64,000 nt of DNA. Source: Macrotis lagotis. Taxonomy: Eukaryota; Chordata; Mammalia; Peramelemorphia; Peramelidae. Positions 56,357 to 64,000 of the stretch are shown piece after piece. Below the pieces are notes generated by a model. That model was not told the origin of the DNA. It did no database searches and saw only the letters and a program-made list of their open reading frames with translations. How positions within the stretch are numbered: the first letter of the stretch is position 1; each line of letters opens with the position of its first letter. Location of the stretch: NCBI RefSeq assembly GCF_037893015.1, contig NC_133658.1, forward strand, positions 282,961,869-283,025,868, given 5' to 3'. A program made the translations under genes and the position numbers.

Positions 56357-56359
56357 ACA

Positions 56360-56740
56360 CCTTTTTTTCCTATGGGCAGATTTAACTTGTTCATGGACAG
56401 AAGGCTAGTGAAAGTTGTAAGAAACAAGTGCTTTACCAAGAACTCAGGATAGCCCTTAGTGAAACAAAGAGAATCCTTTACTGTAATGTTCTTATAAGAA
56501 TGGGTGATTGGAAAGTCGGTGCACCCTTGGAGCCCAAAAGTTTAATTTTCCACCCCTTATCCTGAAATGCAAGTCCTTCCTCTTGTTTTCCCATTGACTG
56601 AGTACTGCAGAGGTTACAGTGTTATTTCTCCCATGGGTTTGTCACTGTAACATCTCCCACTCCCCACAATTCCACCACCCCACCCTTATTATTTTATGCC
56701 CTTATTTGGGTATGCACACACTCTTTTTGCTTGTATATGG
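56360..56740. other. Unassigned
   Basis: No gene or repeat recognised. Confidence 0.4.
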
Positions 56741-56744
56741 GAAA

Positions 56745-56780
56745 TATATATATATATATATTTATAATATAAATATATAT
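56745..56780. repeat. AT-rich microsatellite
   Basis: TA-type units adjoining the SINE tail. Confidence 0.85.
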
Positions 56781-56784
56781 ATGT

Positions 56785-57031
56785 GTGTTTTGCAAGGCAG
56801 TGGGGTAAAGTGACTTGCCCAAGGACACAATAGCTAGGTAGTTATTGTAGGTGTTCAATTAATATATATTAAGTGAATTCATGAATATCAAATAAATAGC
56901 AACATGAATATTATAAATGTAGCATCTTTTCAATAGCTAGATAATTATTAAGTGTCTGAAGTCATTTTTGAACTCAGGTCCTCCTGATTCCAAGGCTGGT
57001 GCTCTATTCACTGCACCACCTAGCTGCCCCC
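56785..57031 (-). mobile_element. tRNA-derived SINE with an 84-bp internal insertion
   Basis: The SINE is split at 56,847-56,930 by a sequence foreign to it. The insertion is bounded by two copies of a 19-bp SINE segment (56,828-56,846 and 56,931-56,949; two mismatches), which in other copies occurs once. The insert is the reverse complement of 55,424-55,509. Confidence 0.9.
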
Positions 57032-57229
57032 ATATATGGGATATGTTAATCTATAACTAATCCAAGAACTGGTTTTCATTGATTTATTAACTCACCCACC
57101 CAAAACAAGTTCCTATTCTGTTTTATGACATCTTTTCTGTTCCATTTCAGCTTAACTCTTATATTTCCTTTCTTTGATCTCTGGTGACTAGAGTGAAAAT
57201 GAAAGTTAATCACTTCTTAAAAAGGGAGA

Positions 57230-57300
57230 AGTGGATTTAAATCCAGGTCTTTTTGTTTCTAAGGTCAGCCTGCTATTCACTCCAACCATATTGCTATGCT
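57230..57300 (-). mobile_element. MIR-like remnant
   Basis: GGATTTAAATCCAGGTC and CTATTCACTCCAACCATATTGC are the reverse of a MIR head. Confidence 0.5.
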
Positions 57301-57559
57301 CCCCACTCCCACCCCTTTCCACTAATTTAGGGAGTCTTGGTGGCATGGTTTGAGCTACAGTCTTGGAGGAAGAGATTTAACAGCATGATTTAATCATGTT
57401 AAAAATAAATGTCACCCCTTCTGGAATTTTATCAATGTTTGTTTCATTATCTACTCTTCTCCTAAAAAACAATTTCAGTGGTAAATCATGGTACACTCAA
57501 CTTGCATTGTCTTCCTAATAATCAGTGCTGTCTAGAAGTTGAATGGGCTGTCTTGGGTA

Positions 57560-57700
57560 GTATGTGGCATATAGTAGACACTTAATAAATATTATTGGGG
57601 TTGTCCCTTGCTGACATCTTAGTATCATGGACTATTAGAACTGGAAGGGACCTTAGAGGGTATCTAAGACAAATCCCTCATTTTATGGGTGAGAAAATGA
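57560..57700. mobile_element. L2 terminus (+) next to CR1/L3 terminus (-)
   Basis: GTAGACACTTAATAAATATTATTG is an L2-like plus-strand end. At 57,625-57,690, CATGGACTATTAGAACTGG and GGGACCTTAGAGGG are the reverse of a CR1/L3 end. Confidence 0.5.
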
Positions 57701-57864
57701 TCTCTCCAACAATTCAGATTACTACAGTACATATCCTTTCATTCTGTTCCATTGTTGTACACTCAAAATTGCAGAGACCTTTCTCTAATTCCCTTGACAT
57801 TGTGTACATACCAATAGAGTACACAGGTTGTCCCTTGGTTACCTTTCACTCATGACCAAGCACC

Positions 57865-57965
57865 TTTTTATCCTTTTATTTATTATTTTATTTTTATTAT
57901 TTATTTTATAATTTATAATTTTAATTTATAATTATTATTTTTATTATTTATTATTTATTTATATC
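57865..57965. repeat. (TTA/TTTA)n AT-only stretch
   Basis: About 100 bp of almost pure A/T made of TTATTT and TTATAA units. Confidence 0.9.
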
Positions 57966-58165
57966 TTTTGGTCATTTGCTCACTGGGAAATAGCTCTCAG
58001 TCTTGCTATGTTTGTATTAGTTCCTTATTTATCTTAGACATGAATACTATATTTGTATTGCTTTATGTATATATGTATGTACCAAAGCTTTTCATTTCTA
58101 TTTCACCTTTTGTGATCACTTCTATATCCTCTCTGGTTAAGGATTCTCTTCTTTTCTCATATATA
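57966..58165 (-). mobile_element. Old L1 ORF2 fragment
   Basis: CTCACTGGGAAATAGCTCTC, TTATCTTAGACATGAATAC and TTCACCTTTTGTGATCAC follow the reverse order of the L1 ORF2 end. Confidence 0.5.
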
Positions 58166-58189
58166 TGAGACATTTGTGAAGTGCTTAGT

Positions 58190-58460
58190 CCAGTGCAGAG
58201 TGGTGTGGTGGATTGATTGTTAATCTGAAGTCAGAAAGACCAGGCATCAAAAATTTATTAACTGTGTGTCCTTGGGCAAGGTGACCTTCATACCCACTTG
58301 ACTCAGTTTCCTCATTTGTAACTTGGGGATAATAATAACACCTACCTCCAAGGATCATTTTTGAGGATCAATGAGATCCTCAAATCAGATAATTATCAAA
58401 TGCTTAGCATAGTGCCTACCATTATATAAATATAAGCTATTATTATTATTATTAATATTA
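58190..58460 (+). mobile_element. CORE-SINE (THER1/MIR-like)
   Basis: CTTGGGCAAGGTGACC, CAGTTTCCTCATTTGTAAC, GGATAATAATAACACCTACC and an (ATT)n tail give a nearly complete copy. Confidence 0.78.
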
Positions 58461-58494
58461 TTGTTTTACTGTAGGCAGTTAAAACATGCTTGTT

Positions 58495-58735
58495 TCCTTT
58501 CTTTCTTTCCTTTTGCAAGCATTGTGCAGCACTTTCATATACATTGTCTCATTTAATCTCACAACAACTATGTCAGATAGATAATGTATTATCTATATTT
58601 TAAAGATAATAGAGATAATTTTAAGGATAATTCTTAAGATTGCATAGCTTCTAAGTGGCACAGCTGAGACTGGAATCCAGTTTACCTGAATCCACATTCA
58701 GGGTAATTTTCACTATGCCATCCTGCTTCTTTTTA
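58495..58735 (-). mobile_element. MIR, nearly full length
   Basis: The reverse order CATTGTCTCATTTAATCTCAC, CTATATTTTAAAGATAATAG, AAGTGGCACAGCTGAGACTGG and CACTATGCCATCCTGC is that of a MIR. Confidence 0.72.
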
Positions 58736-58739
58736 CTTT

Positions 58740-59330
58740 TTCAGTGTATGATTACCTGATCTGTAAAATTGAAAGGAGGAGAAGGTAAGATCATGCTTTG
58801 GAAGTAAAGGGACTATTTAAATAGGATATATTAACAAAGATTTTTATAAATATTGTTGTGCTACTTCTGTGGTATATTTTTACACTGAAGAACACTGGTC
58901 ATGTCAAGATTTATAGCATTCTTTGATGGTGATAAGCAGAGTAAGGCACTTGGAATTTTGTTCAAGTAACTTGTGTTATTGTAAACATTCTGCATATAAA
59001 AAATATTTTTAAGGATATCCCTCTCCTCTAGCTCAGTTTCACACACTGAGAGTGCTACCCTCCTATTGACCTTTTTTTCTGAGCTGGACTCATATTTAGA
59101 TTCATTCTTAGAAATTCTCAAGGACTATAGGAGTCAAAACATAGAATCTTTCCCACTTTAGGGAGAGGATAGGAGCTTTCTCTTCTTCACTTTACAGCAA
59201 ATGTTAGCCAGTTCTTACAGAAGTCCAAGTATGAAGGGATAAGGATCTGAACCAAGTTAATGGCAGGAGAATGAAAAAGATGTGGAAAAAATGTATTTTC
59301 TTAGCATGTCACTGGTTATGGGGAAGAGTG
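58740..59330. other. Unassigned
   Basis: An 86-codon minus frame (59,121-58,861) shows no known domain. Confidence 0.4.
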
Positions 59331-59334
59331 AGGG

Positions 59335-59605
59335 GTGGAAACATGGTGCAATGGGGAAGAAGGAAGTAGATAGTCAGGAAGACTCATCTTCCTAAGTTCA
59401 AATCTGGCTTCATTTCCTTACTAGCTGTATGTGACTCTGGATAAGTCATTTAACTGCTTCAGTTCTTCATCTGTAAAATGAGCCAGAGAAGGAAATGGTA
59501 AACCTGTATCTCTGCCAAAAAATAAAACAAAAAACAAACCCTTTCCTGGGATCATAGAGAGTTGGTCATGACTGAAAAATGACTAAACAACAACAATAAA
59601 ACAAT
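59335..59605 (+). mobile_element. Longer-tailed marsupial SINE
   Basis: Diverged head with TTCATCTGTAAAATGAGCC, AGAAGGAAATGGTAAACC, GAGTTGGTCATGACTG and AACAACAACAATAAAAC at the end. Confidence 0.8.
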
Positions 59606-59864
59606 GATCAACACAAATTCACCACCACCACTACTACAAGGAAAAGAAAAACCTAAGCCAATGAATCAAAGTGTTTATTTTAAGGAGAGTAGATTGGATG
59701 TCTCATTTGATAGGAAGCATATATATATTTGTGATATTAATTGAGGAAATCTTCTAAGTCAGGAGATATTATATCTTTTGCTGAATTGAGAAATAACTAC
59801 TAAATCTCTGTAGACAGTGAAATCTTTAAGTGTTCTGATTCTCTGCTATTGGCATGATAATCAT

Positions 59865-60055
59865 GATAACTGATGTTTATAGGTTTATAAGGCATTGTAA
59901 AACATAATAATCCAGAGGTAAAGGAGGTAAATATTGTTATTCTCATTTTACAGGTGAAGAAACTGAGGATCTGAGAGTTTGTGACTCCCCTTCAGGCTAT
60001 TAAATCACACAACTGGTAGGTAGCAGAACTGAGGCTCATTTTCAGACTGTAGAAA
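59865..60055 (-). mobile_element. MIR-like remnant
   Basis: TTCTCATTTTACAGGTGAAG, AACTGAGGATCTGAGAG and CACAACTGGTAGGTAGC are the reverse of a MIR. Confidence 0.7.
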
Positions 60056-60059
60056 TTTG

Positions 60060-60630
60060 AGATGTCCAAAATAATGAAGAAAGGATAGTAGTGTGAGTAG
60101 AAGAGTAGAAAATGGAATTGAATATGTTCTGACTTCTTTTCAAGACGGTTCTTTGATTCTCTATTCTCCAAATTCTCTCTTTACCACAAAAGTATAATGT
60201 GTAGTGCTGCTCTCCTTTTTCTATGTGCATCTCTTAGAATGCATGCATGTATGCAACATCCATTCATTGAATAATATTCTCTTGGACAAGATGGTGAGGA
60301 AGGACCTTCTGGGCATAAGAAAGAGCCTGAATAATTGTGTGGAGAAACAGTCAGGAGCATGTTTGAGAAGCAAAAGTGTCCAGTTTGGTTTGAGAAATAG
60401 GGTGCTTCTACCTCTCTGATCTCCTCAAGCAAAATAACCCTGAGAGTGGTGACCAAAGCCTGAGAAAAGAATGGGTTTGAGGGCCACCCAGAGAAGTCCT
60501 TTCTCAGTGATATCCTGGGAGAGATACCCTTGGTCACTCTGGTCCTAGTTGTATCTCTGAGTTGAAGTGCTATCCCCCATAGTCCTATGGAAGCAATCAC
60601 CTCCTCATCCTTCTACACGGACCTCTACAC
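60060..60630. other. Unassigned, with a 139-codon minus frame
   Basis: The minus frame 60,600-60,181 is the longest unexplained one in this part. It lacks a recognisable domain, signal sequence or splice context and lies among old repeats, so I do not call it a gene. Confidence 0.3.
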
Positions 60631-60634
60631 AATG

Positions 60635-61425
60635 CTCTGTACTCACAAAAATATTCATAGTAACTTTTTCATGATGGCTTAAAATTGGAATTTGAGGGGA
60701 TGCCCATCAGTTGGGGAATGACTGAACAAATTGTAATATATGAATGTGATGGAGCACTATTGTTCTATAAGAAATTATGAGGAATGGGATTGCAGAAAAG
60801 CCTGGAAAGACTTACATGAACATGAGTGAAATGAGCAGAACCAGAAAAGCATTATACATACTTACTGCAACATTGAGTAATGATTAACTGTGATTAACTG
60901 ACCTGTTCATTCCAGTAGTACAATAATCAAAGACAGTTCTATTTATTTTGGGTTTTGCAAGGCAATGGGGTTGTTACCATTGTTACACAGTTAGGCAATT
61001 ATTAAGTGTCTGAGGCTGGATTTGAACTCAGGTCCTCCTGACTCTATCCACTGGGCCACCTAGCTGCCCCTCAAAGACAATTCTAAAAGACATATTAGAA
61101 AACACCACCCAATCCAGAGAGGAAACTGGAATTTAAATGTAGACCAAGGTTTACTATCTTTAATTTTTAAAAGTTGTCTTATATATTGTCATTTTTTTCA
61201 TTTTTTCCCTTTCATTTGGATTTGATTTTTCTTTTACATGATTAATATGGATCTTTGTTCATTGTTATTATATAGTAGTGCCTATATTAGATTGCTTTCT
61301 GTCAGGGGAGGGGGAGGGAAGGGAGGGAGAAAAATGTAAAAATCAAAACTATGTAAAAATATGATTGGTGAAAGCAACTGTTGCATGTTTTCAGAAAAAC
61401 AAAAAATAAAAATAAAAAAAGAGAA
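60635..61425 (+). mobile_element. Old L1 3' end with nested SINE
   Basis: Order of the L1 ORF2 end: AATATTCATAGTAAC, GCCCATCAGTTGGGGAATG, GAGCACTATTGTTCTATAAG, GAAATGAGCAGAACCAG. It then continues as a 3' UTR and an A-rich tail near 61,400-61,425. A SINE interrupts it at 60,941-61,071. Confidence 0.85.
60941..61071 (-). mobile_element. tRNA-derived SINE nested in L1
   Basis: Reverse copy with two internal deletions (in the tail-side block and in the head). Duplication CAAAGACA(G/A)TTCT lies at 60,928-60,940 and 61,072-61,084, one mismatch. Confidence 0.93.
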
Positions 61426-61429
61426 TGCA

Positions 61430-61820
61430 GTAAAAAGAACAAACCACTTGCATGTGTTTAAGTCCTACCAGCTCCCTGTCTTTAATATTAGGAGCCAAAT
61501 TTCTGTGAAAATGTATGTTATTAGTTTACACCTGTGATTTTTCTATTAATGAACAAAATCCTTTTGTACTGCTGTCCAACTTGTGGCAAATTGTTCTTAA
61601 AATTAATTTTTTTCTTTTAACAACTGCTAAAAAAAATCTATAGAAACATACCAATCTGTGAATTGCAACCATCAGTGATGGGATGATTTTCCATTTTATT
61701 GCTGGAATAAAAGAAGCAGTTTTTTTTAGAGCTTTAATCATCAGTTTAATTTTTCGATGTCAAGAACTGAAATCCATTGCTTACAGAATATTTTTTATAT
61801 TGTCAAGAATAAAGCCTCCT
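61430..61820. other. Unassigned
   Basis: AT-rich. Overlapping short frames on both strands at 61,526-61,907 have no known features. Confidence 0.4.
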
Positions 61821-61824
61821 ATTT

Positions 61825-61910
61825 CTGAAGGGGTAAGTAGCATAATGGATACAGAGCTAACCTCAAAAACACAGAGATTTGTGTTCAAGTTTTGTCTATA
61901 TTTGTAACTA
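61825..61910 (+). mobile_element. Degraded SINE
   Basis: AAGGGGTAAGTAGCATAATGG and GATTTGTGTTCAAGTTTTG are traces of a tRNA-like head. Confidence 0.5.
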
Positions 61911-62225
61911 TGTCTATATCTCTGCCCATATCTTTCTTTGTATATTATATGCAAGGTGATGTGTTCTCCTCTGGGAATGAATGATGACTATTTATTCATT
62001 GATAAAGGAACCCACTGATGAGGAAACTTCTATAATGGAAGTAGAGATGTTCTCTAGATCTTATAGTTTTAGACAGTTGCATGAGGCATTGAGGGGAAAT
62101 GATTTGCCAAGGATCAATAAACCAGTATGTGTCAGAGGTCTGACTTGACCTCTATCTAGTCTTTTTGTCACTGACATAAAAATATATAGTACCTGCTCTA
62201 GAAAAAATTTGGATAACATGCTTAT

Positions 62226-62252
62226 ACACACACACACACACACACACACACA
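62226..62252. repeat. (CA)n microsatellite
   Basis: About 13 CA units. Confidence 0.95.
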
Positions 62253-62289
62253 ATGCAATTACTTAGTAGAGAACAACTCAATTTTGTTG

Positions 62290-62600
62290 AGTGTCATGAA
62301 AGGATCAGGAAGGAAAGAAACAGCTGGATGGATGAAGGAGATCTTCATGAAGAGGATAGCAGTTGAACTAGGCCTGGAAGCAAGAGAAAGATTTTAACAA
62401 ATGGGAGAATATAAGAAATTTCAGAGACTTGGAAACAAAAGGAGAAAGTGGCAGTCTGGCTAAGATTACAGAACAGTGACTTGGGCAGTTTGGCTAAGAG
62501 GGTAGAGAGCATAAAATCGAGTAATATAAAATTGGGTTGAAAAGATAGGCTAGAGATGGAAGCAACTCTTCCTGACAGTCCAGAGAGTTAGGACAACTGT
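62290..62600 (+). repeat. Ancient unclassified repeat, diverged
   Basis: Phrases such as GAACTAGGCCTGGAAGC and TTTCAGAGACTTGGAAAC follow the order of the family at 23,600, weakly. Confidence 0.3.
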
Positions 62601-62689
62601 ATTAGACGGGTTCTAGACTATATTATCCTCAACCAAAGGAGGAAAAACAAAACAAGATACACAGAATCCAGCCCCCCCACAAAACACCC

Positions 62690-62925
62690 CTACCGAATTT
62701 GATGAACACTTTATAAAAAGTATCTCTTACATATCTCTTTCCCTTAATCCTAATTCCTCAGACCAAAAATTGCTAATTTGTAAGTATGTTTAACAAAATA
62801 TGTATGTAAAATGCTAACCTGACTGTTCCCTACTGAGGGGAAGTGTTGGGAATGAAGGGTGGAGGGAAATTTTGTTACTTGGAAAAATGCATGTACAAAT
62901 GAATGATAATAAAAAAAAAAAAAAA
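62690..62925 (+). mobile_element. Possible LINE 3' end with A tail
   Basis: Ends GGAGGGAAATTTTG ... AATGATAAT followed by an A-run at about 62,910-62,927. This resembles the L1 3' UTR end. Confidence 0.35.
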
Positions 62926-62929
62926 AGAC

Positions 62930-63300
62930 AGGCCAGAGCCGGCCTGTAGAGGTCTGAAGACAAAGGAACTTGAACATTTTTTTTAACCCACATAACCTTC
63001 AGAAAATAAAATAAACTCCTGGATTTTATTCACTCCCCCCACCCATTCCCAAAGCAAGCCCATTTGAACTAGGTCCAAGTGAAATATTCTTTATAAGTAT
63101 AACATTGAGTTTCACAGACTCAAGAAACACAATCACCTGCAACATCCAGGAAGTGCCAAGATGAGAAAACTTTTTATCACTGTACTACAGACAGATAGCA
63201 GGAACTACCTTGGTGCTACAGGTACTTGTCTGCTTTCAGCTTACCCAATGTTCACTATTCCTGTTTTTAAAGAACAGTAGTGAGAGGAGGCAAAAATTTT
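62930..63300. other. Unassigned
   Basis: No recognised signal. A short inverted GGCC-rich motif (GGCCAGAGCCGGCC) lies at 62,931-62,944. Confidence 0.4.
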
Positions 63301-63304
63301 TTCC

Positions 63305-63385
63305 TTCTGGAAATCATAGATTCACAGGTTTGGAAAGGACCTTAGAAGTCATCTAATTCATCCAACAGTACAGGAATTCTCTCTA
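63305..63385 (-). mobile_element. CR1/L3-type 3' terminus
   Basis: AATCATAGATTCACAGG and GGAAAGGACCTTAGAAGTC match the reverse of a CR1/L3 end. Confidence 0.55.
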
Positions 63386-63396
63386 TATTAGAGAAA

Positions 63397-63398
<2 letters not shown>

Positions 63399-63440
<42 letters not shown>
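63399..63440. repeat. (CT)n microsatellite
   Basis: About 21 perfect CT units. Confidence 0.97.
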
Positions 63441-63444
<4 letters not shown>

Positions 63445-63639
63445 TTTTTTGCTATCTTTAGGCAAGTTTGTACTTGCCTTCAAATAAACTGAGAGCCATG
63501 GAAGGATGTCAGGTTACTTAGGGAGGGGCCCTCTATTCTGATTCCATGTTTAAAAACAGATCCTTATCATACATTAAAAAATTAGAAGGGAAATAAATTA
63601 TGTACCACTCACAGCTATTGTTAGGAGATGTATTCTTTT

Positions 63640-64000
63640 TTAAAAAATTTCTTACTTTTATAATGACTCCAAACAATTTTTCCCAATTACATGCAAAGAT
63701 GGTTGTTGACATTTATCGTTTGCAAGTTTTTGAGTTCCACATTTTTCTACCACCCTCACTTCTAGCAACCCTCCCCAAGACAGCAAACAATCTGATATAG
63801 ACTGTATATTTACAATTGTTTTTTTAACATATGCCACATTAGTCATGTTGTGAAAGAAGAATTAGAACTAAGGGGGAAAAACATGAGAAAGATAGTAAAA
63901 TTATAATAGAAGTTTTACAAAGTGAACATGTATCCTTTGCTCTACATTCAGAATCCATAATATTTTTTCAGGATGTAGATGGTATTTTCCTTAACAAGTC
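63640..64000 (-). mobile_element. L1 3' UTR fragment, runs off the window
   Basis: Same order as at 13,405 and 51,760: CAATTACATGCAAAGATGG, GACAGCAAACAATCTGATATAG and GTCATGTTGTGAAAGAAG. It continues beyond the right edge. Confidence 0.75.

Noticed and set aside
60181-60600. 139-codon minus-strand frame
   Set aside because: No recognised domain or splice context, and surrounded by old repeats; a chance frame is the simplest view.
1-64000. CRISPR array, operon, prophage or bacterial system
   Set aside because: Eukaryotic repeat content, lack of dense genes and a CpG island rule these out. The regular repeats seen are microsatellites.

Overview
The window looks like marsupial nuclear DNA. It is AT-rich and full of interspersed repeats. 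Its commonest repeat is a tRNA-derived SINE (head near GGGGCAGCTAGGTGG, tail near GCCTTGCAAAAACC) of a type I know from metatherian genomes. It also holds L1, half-L1 (HAL1), RTE, CR1/L3, L2 and MIR/CORE-SINE copies. The form of the SINE tail makes me lean towards an Australian lineage such as the dasyurids, but that is inference. No complete host protein-coding gene is visible.

Layout. The one gene-like signal is a GC-rich CpG island at about 1,700-2,640. It has several Sp1-type boxes and a strong minus-strand splice-donor match at 1,948/1,947. It is probably a promoter and first exon whose transcript runs leftward out of the window, perhaps bidirectional. The remaining ~61 kb reads as intergenic or intronic DNA. 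The only recognisable host coding sequence there is a processed RPS28 pseudogene (21,750-22,072, minus).

The most notable content is a family of HAL1 elements: LINEs that keep L1 ORF1 but have no ORF2. Three younger copies lie on the minus strand at 7,278-8,205, 15,256-18,452 and 22,084-23,566. Each has its own target-site duplication (14, 16 and about 9 bp), so they are separate insertions. The middle copy is full length, with a GC-rich 5' UTR, an ORF1 with RRM and C-terminal domain, and a 3' UTR. All three carry the same three tRNA-SINE modules in the 3' UTR, antisense to the element and separated by TAA/TAG-type AT-rich spacers. The composite was therefore copied as one unit. Two older HAL1/L1 5'-half copies (35,591-37,936 and 48,115-49,877) are also on the minus strand and are interrupted by later SINEs.

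Other datable insertions include two 5'-truncated L1s with perfect 17- and 15-bp duplications (34,339-35,573 minus; 41,946-43,850 plus) and many SINEs with clear duplications. An RTE LINE fragment with a recognisable reverse-transcriptase C-terminal region lies at 45,805-47,040. Ancient layers include L2, MIR, CR1/L3, a probable hAT MITE, LTR-like fossils and an unclassified multi-copy repeat. One SINE (56,785-57,031) carries an inverted copy of an 86-bp segment lying 1.4 kb away, bounded by a 19-bp duplication. Microsatellites are frequent, the longest being a (TTTC)n tract in a SINE tail near 56,120-56,206.
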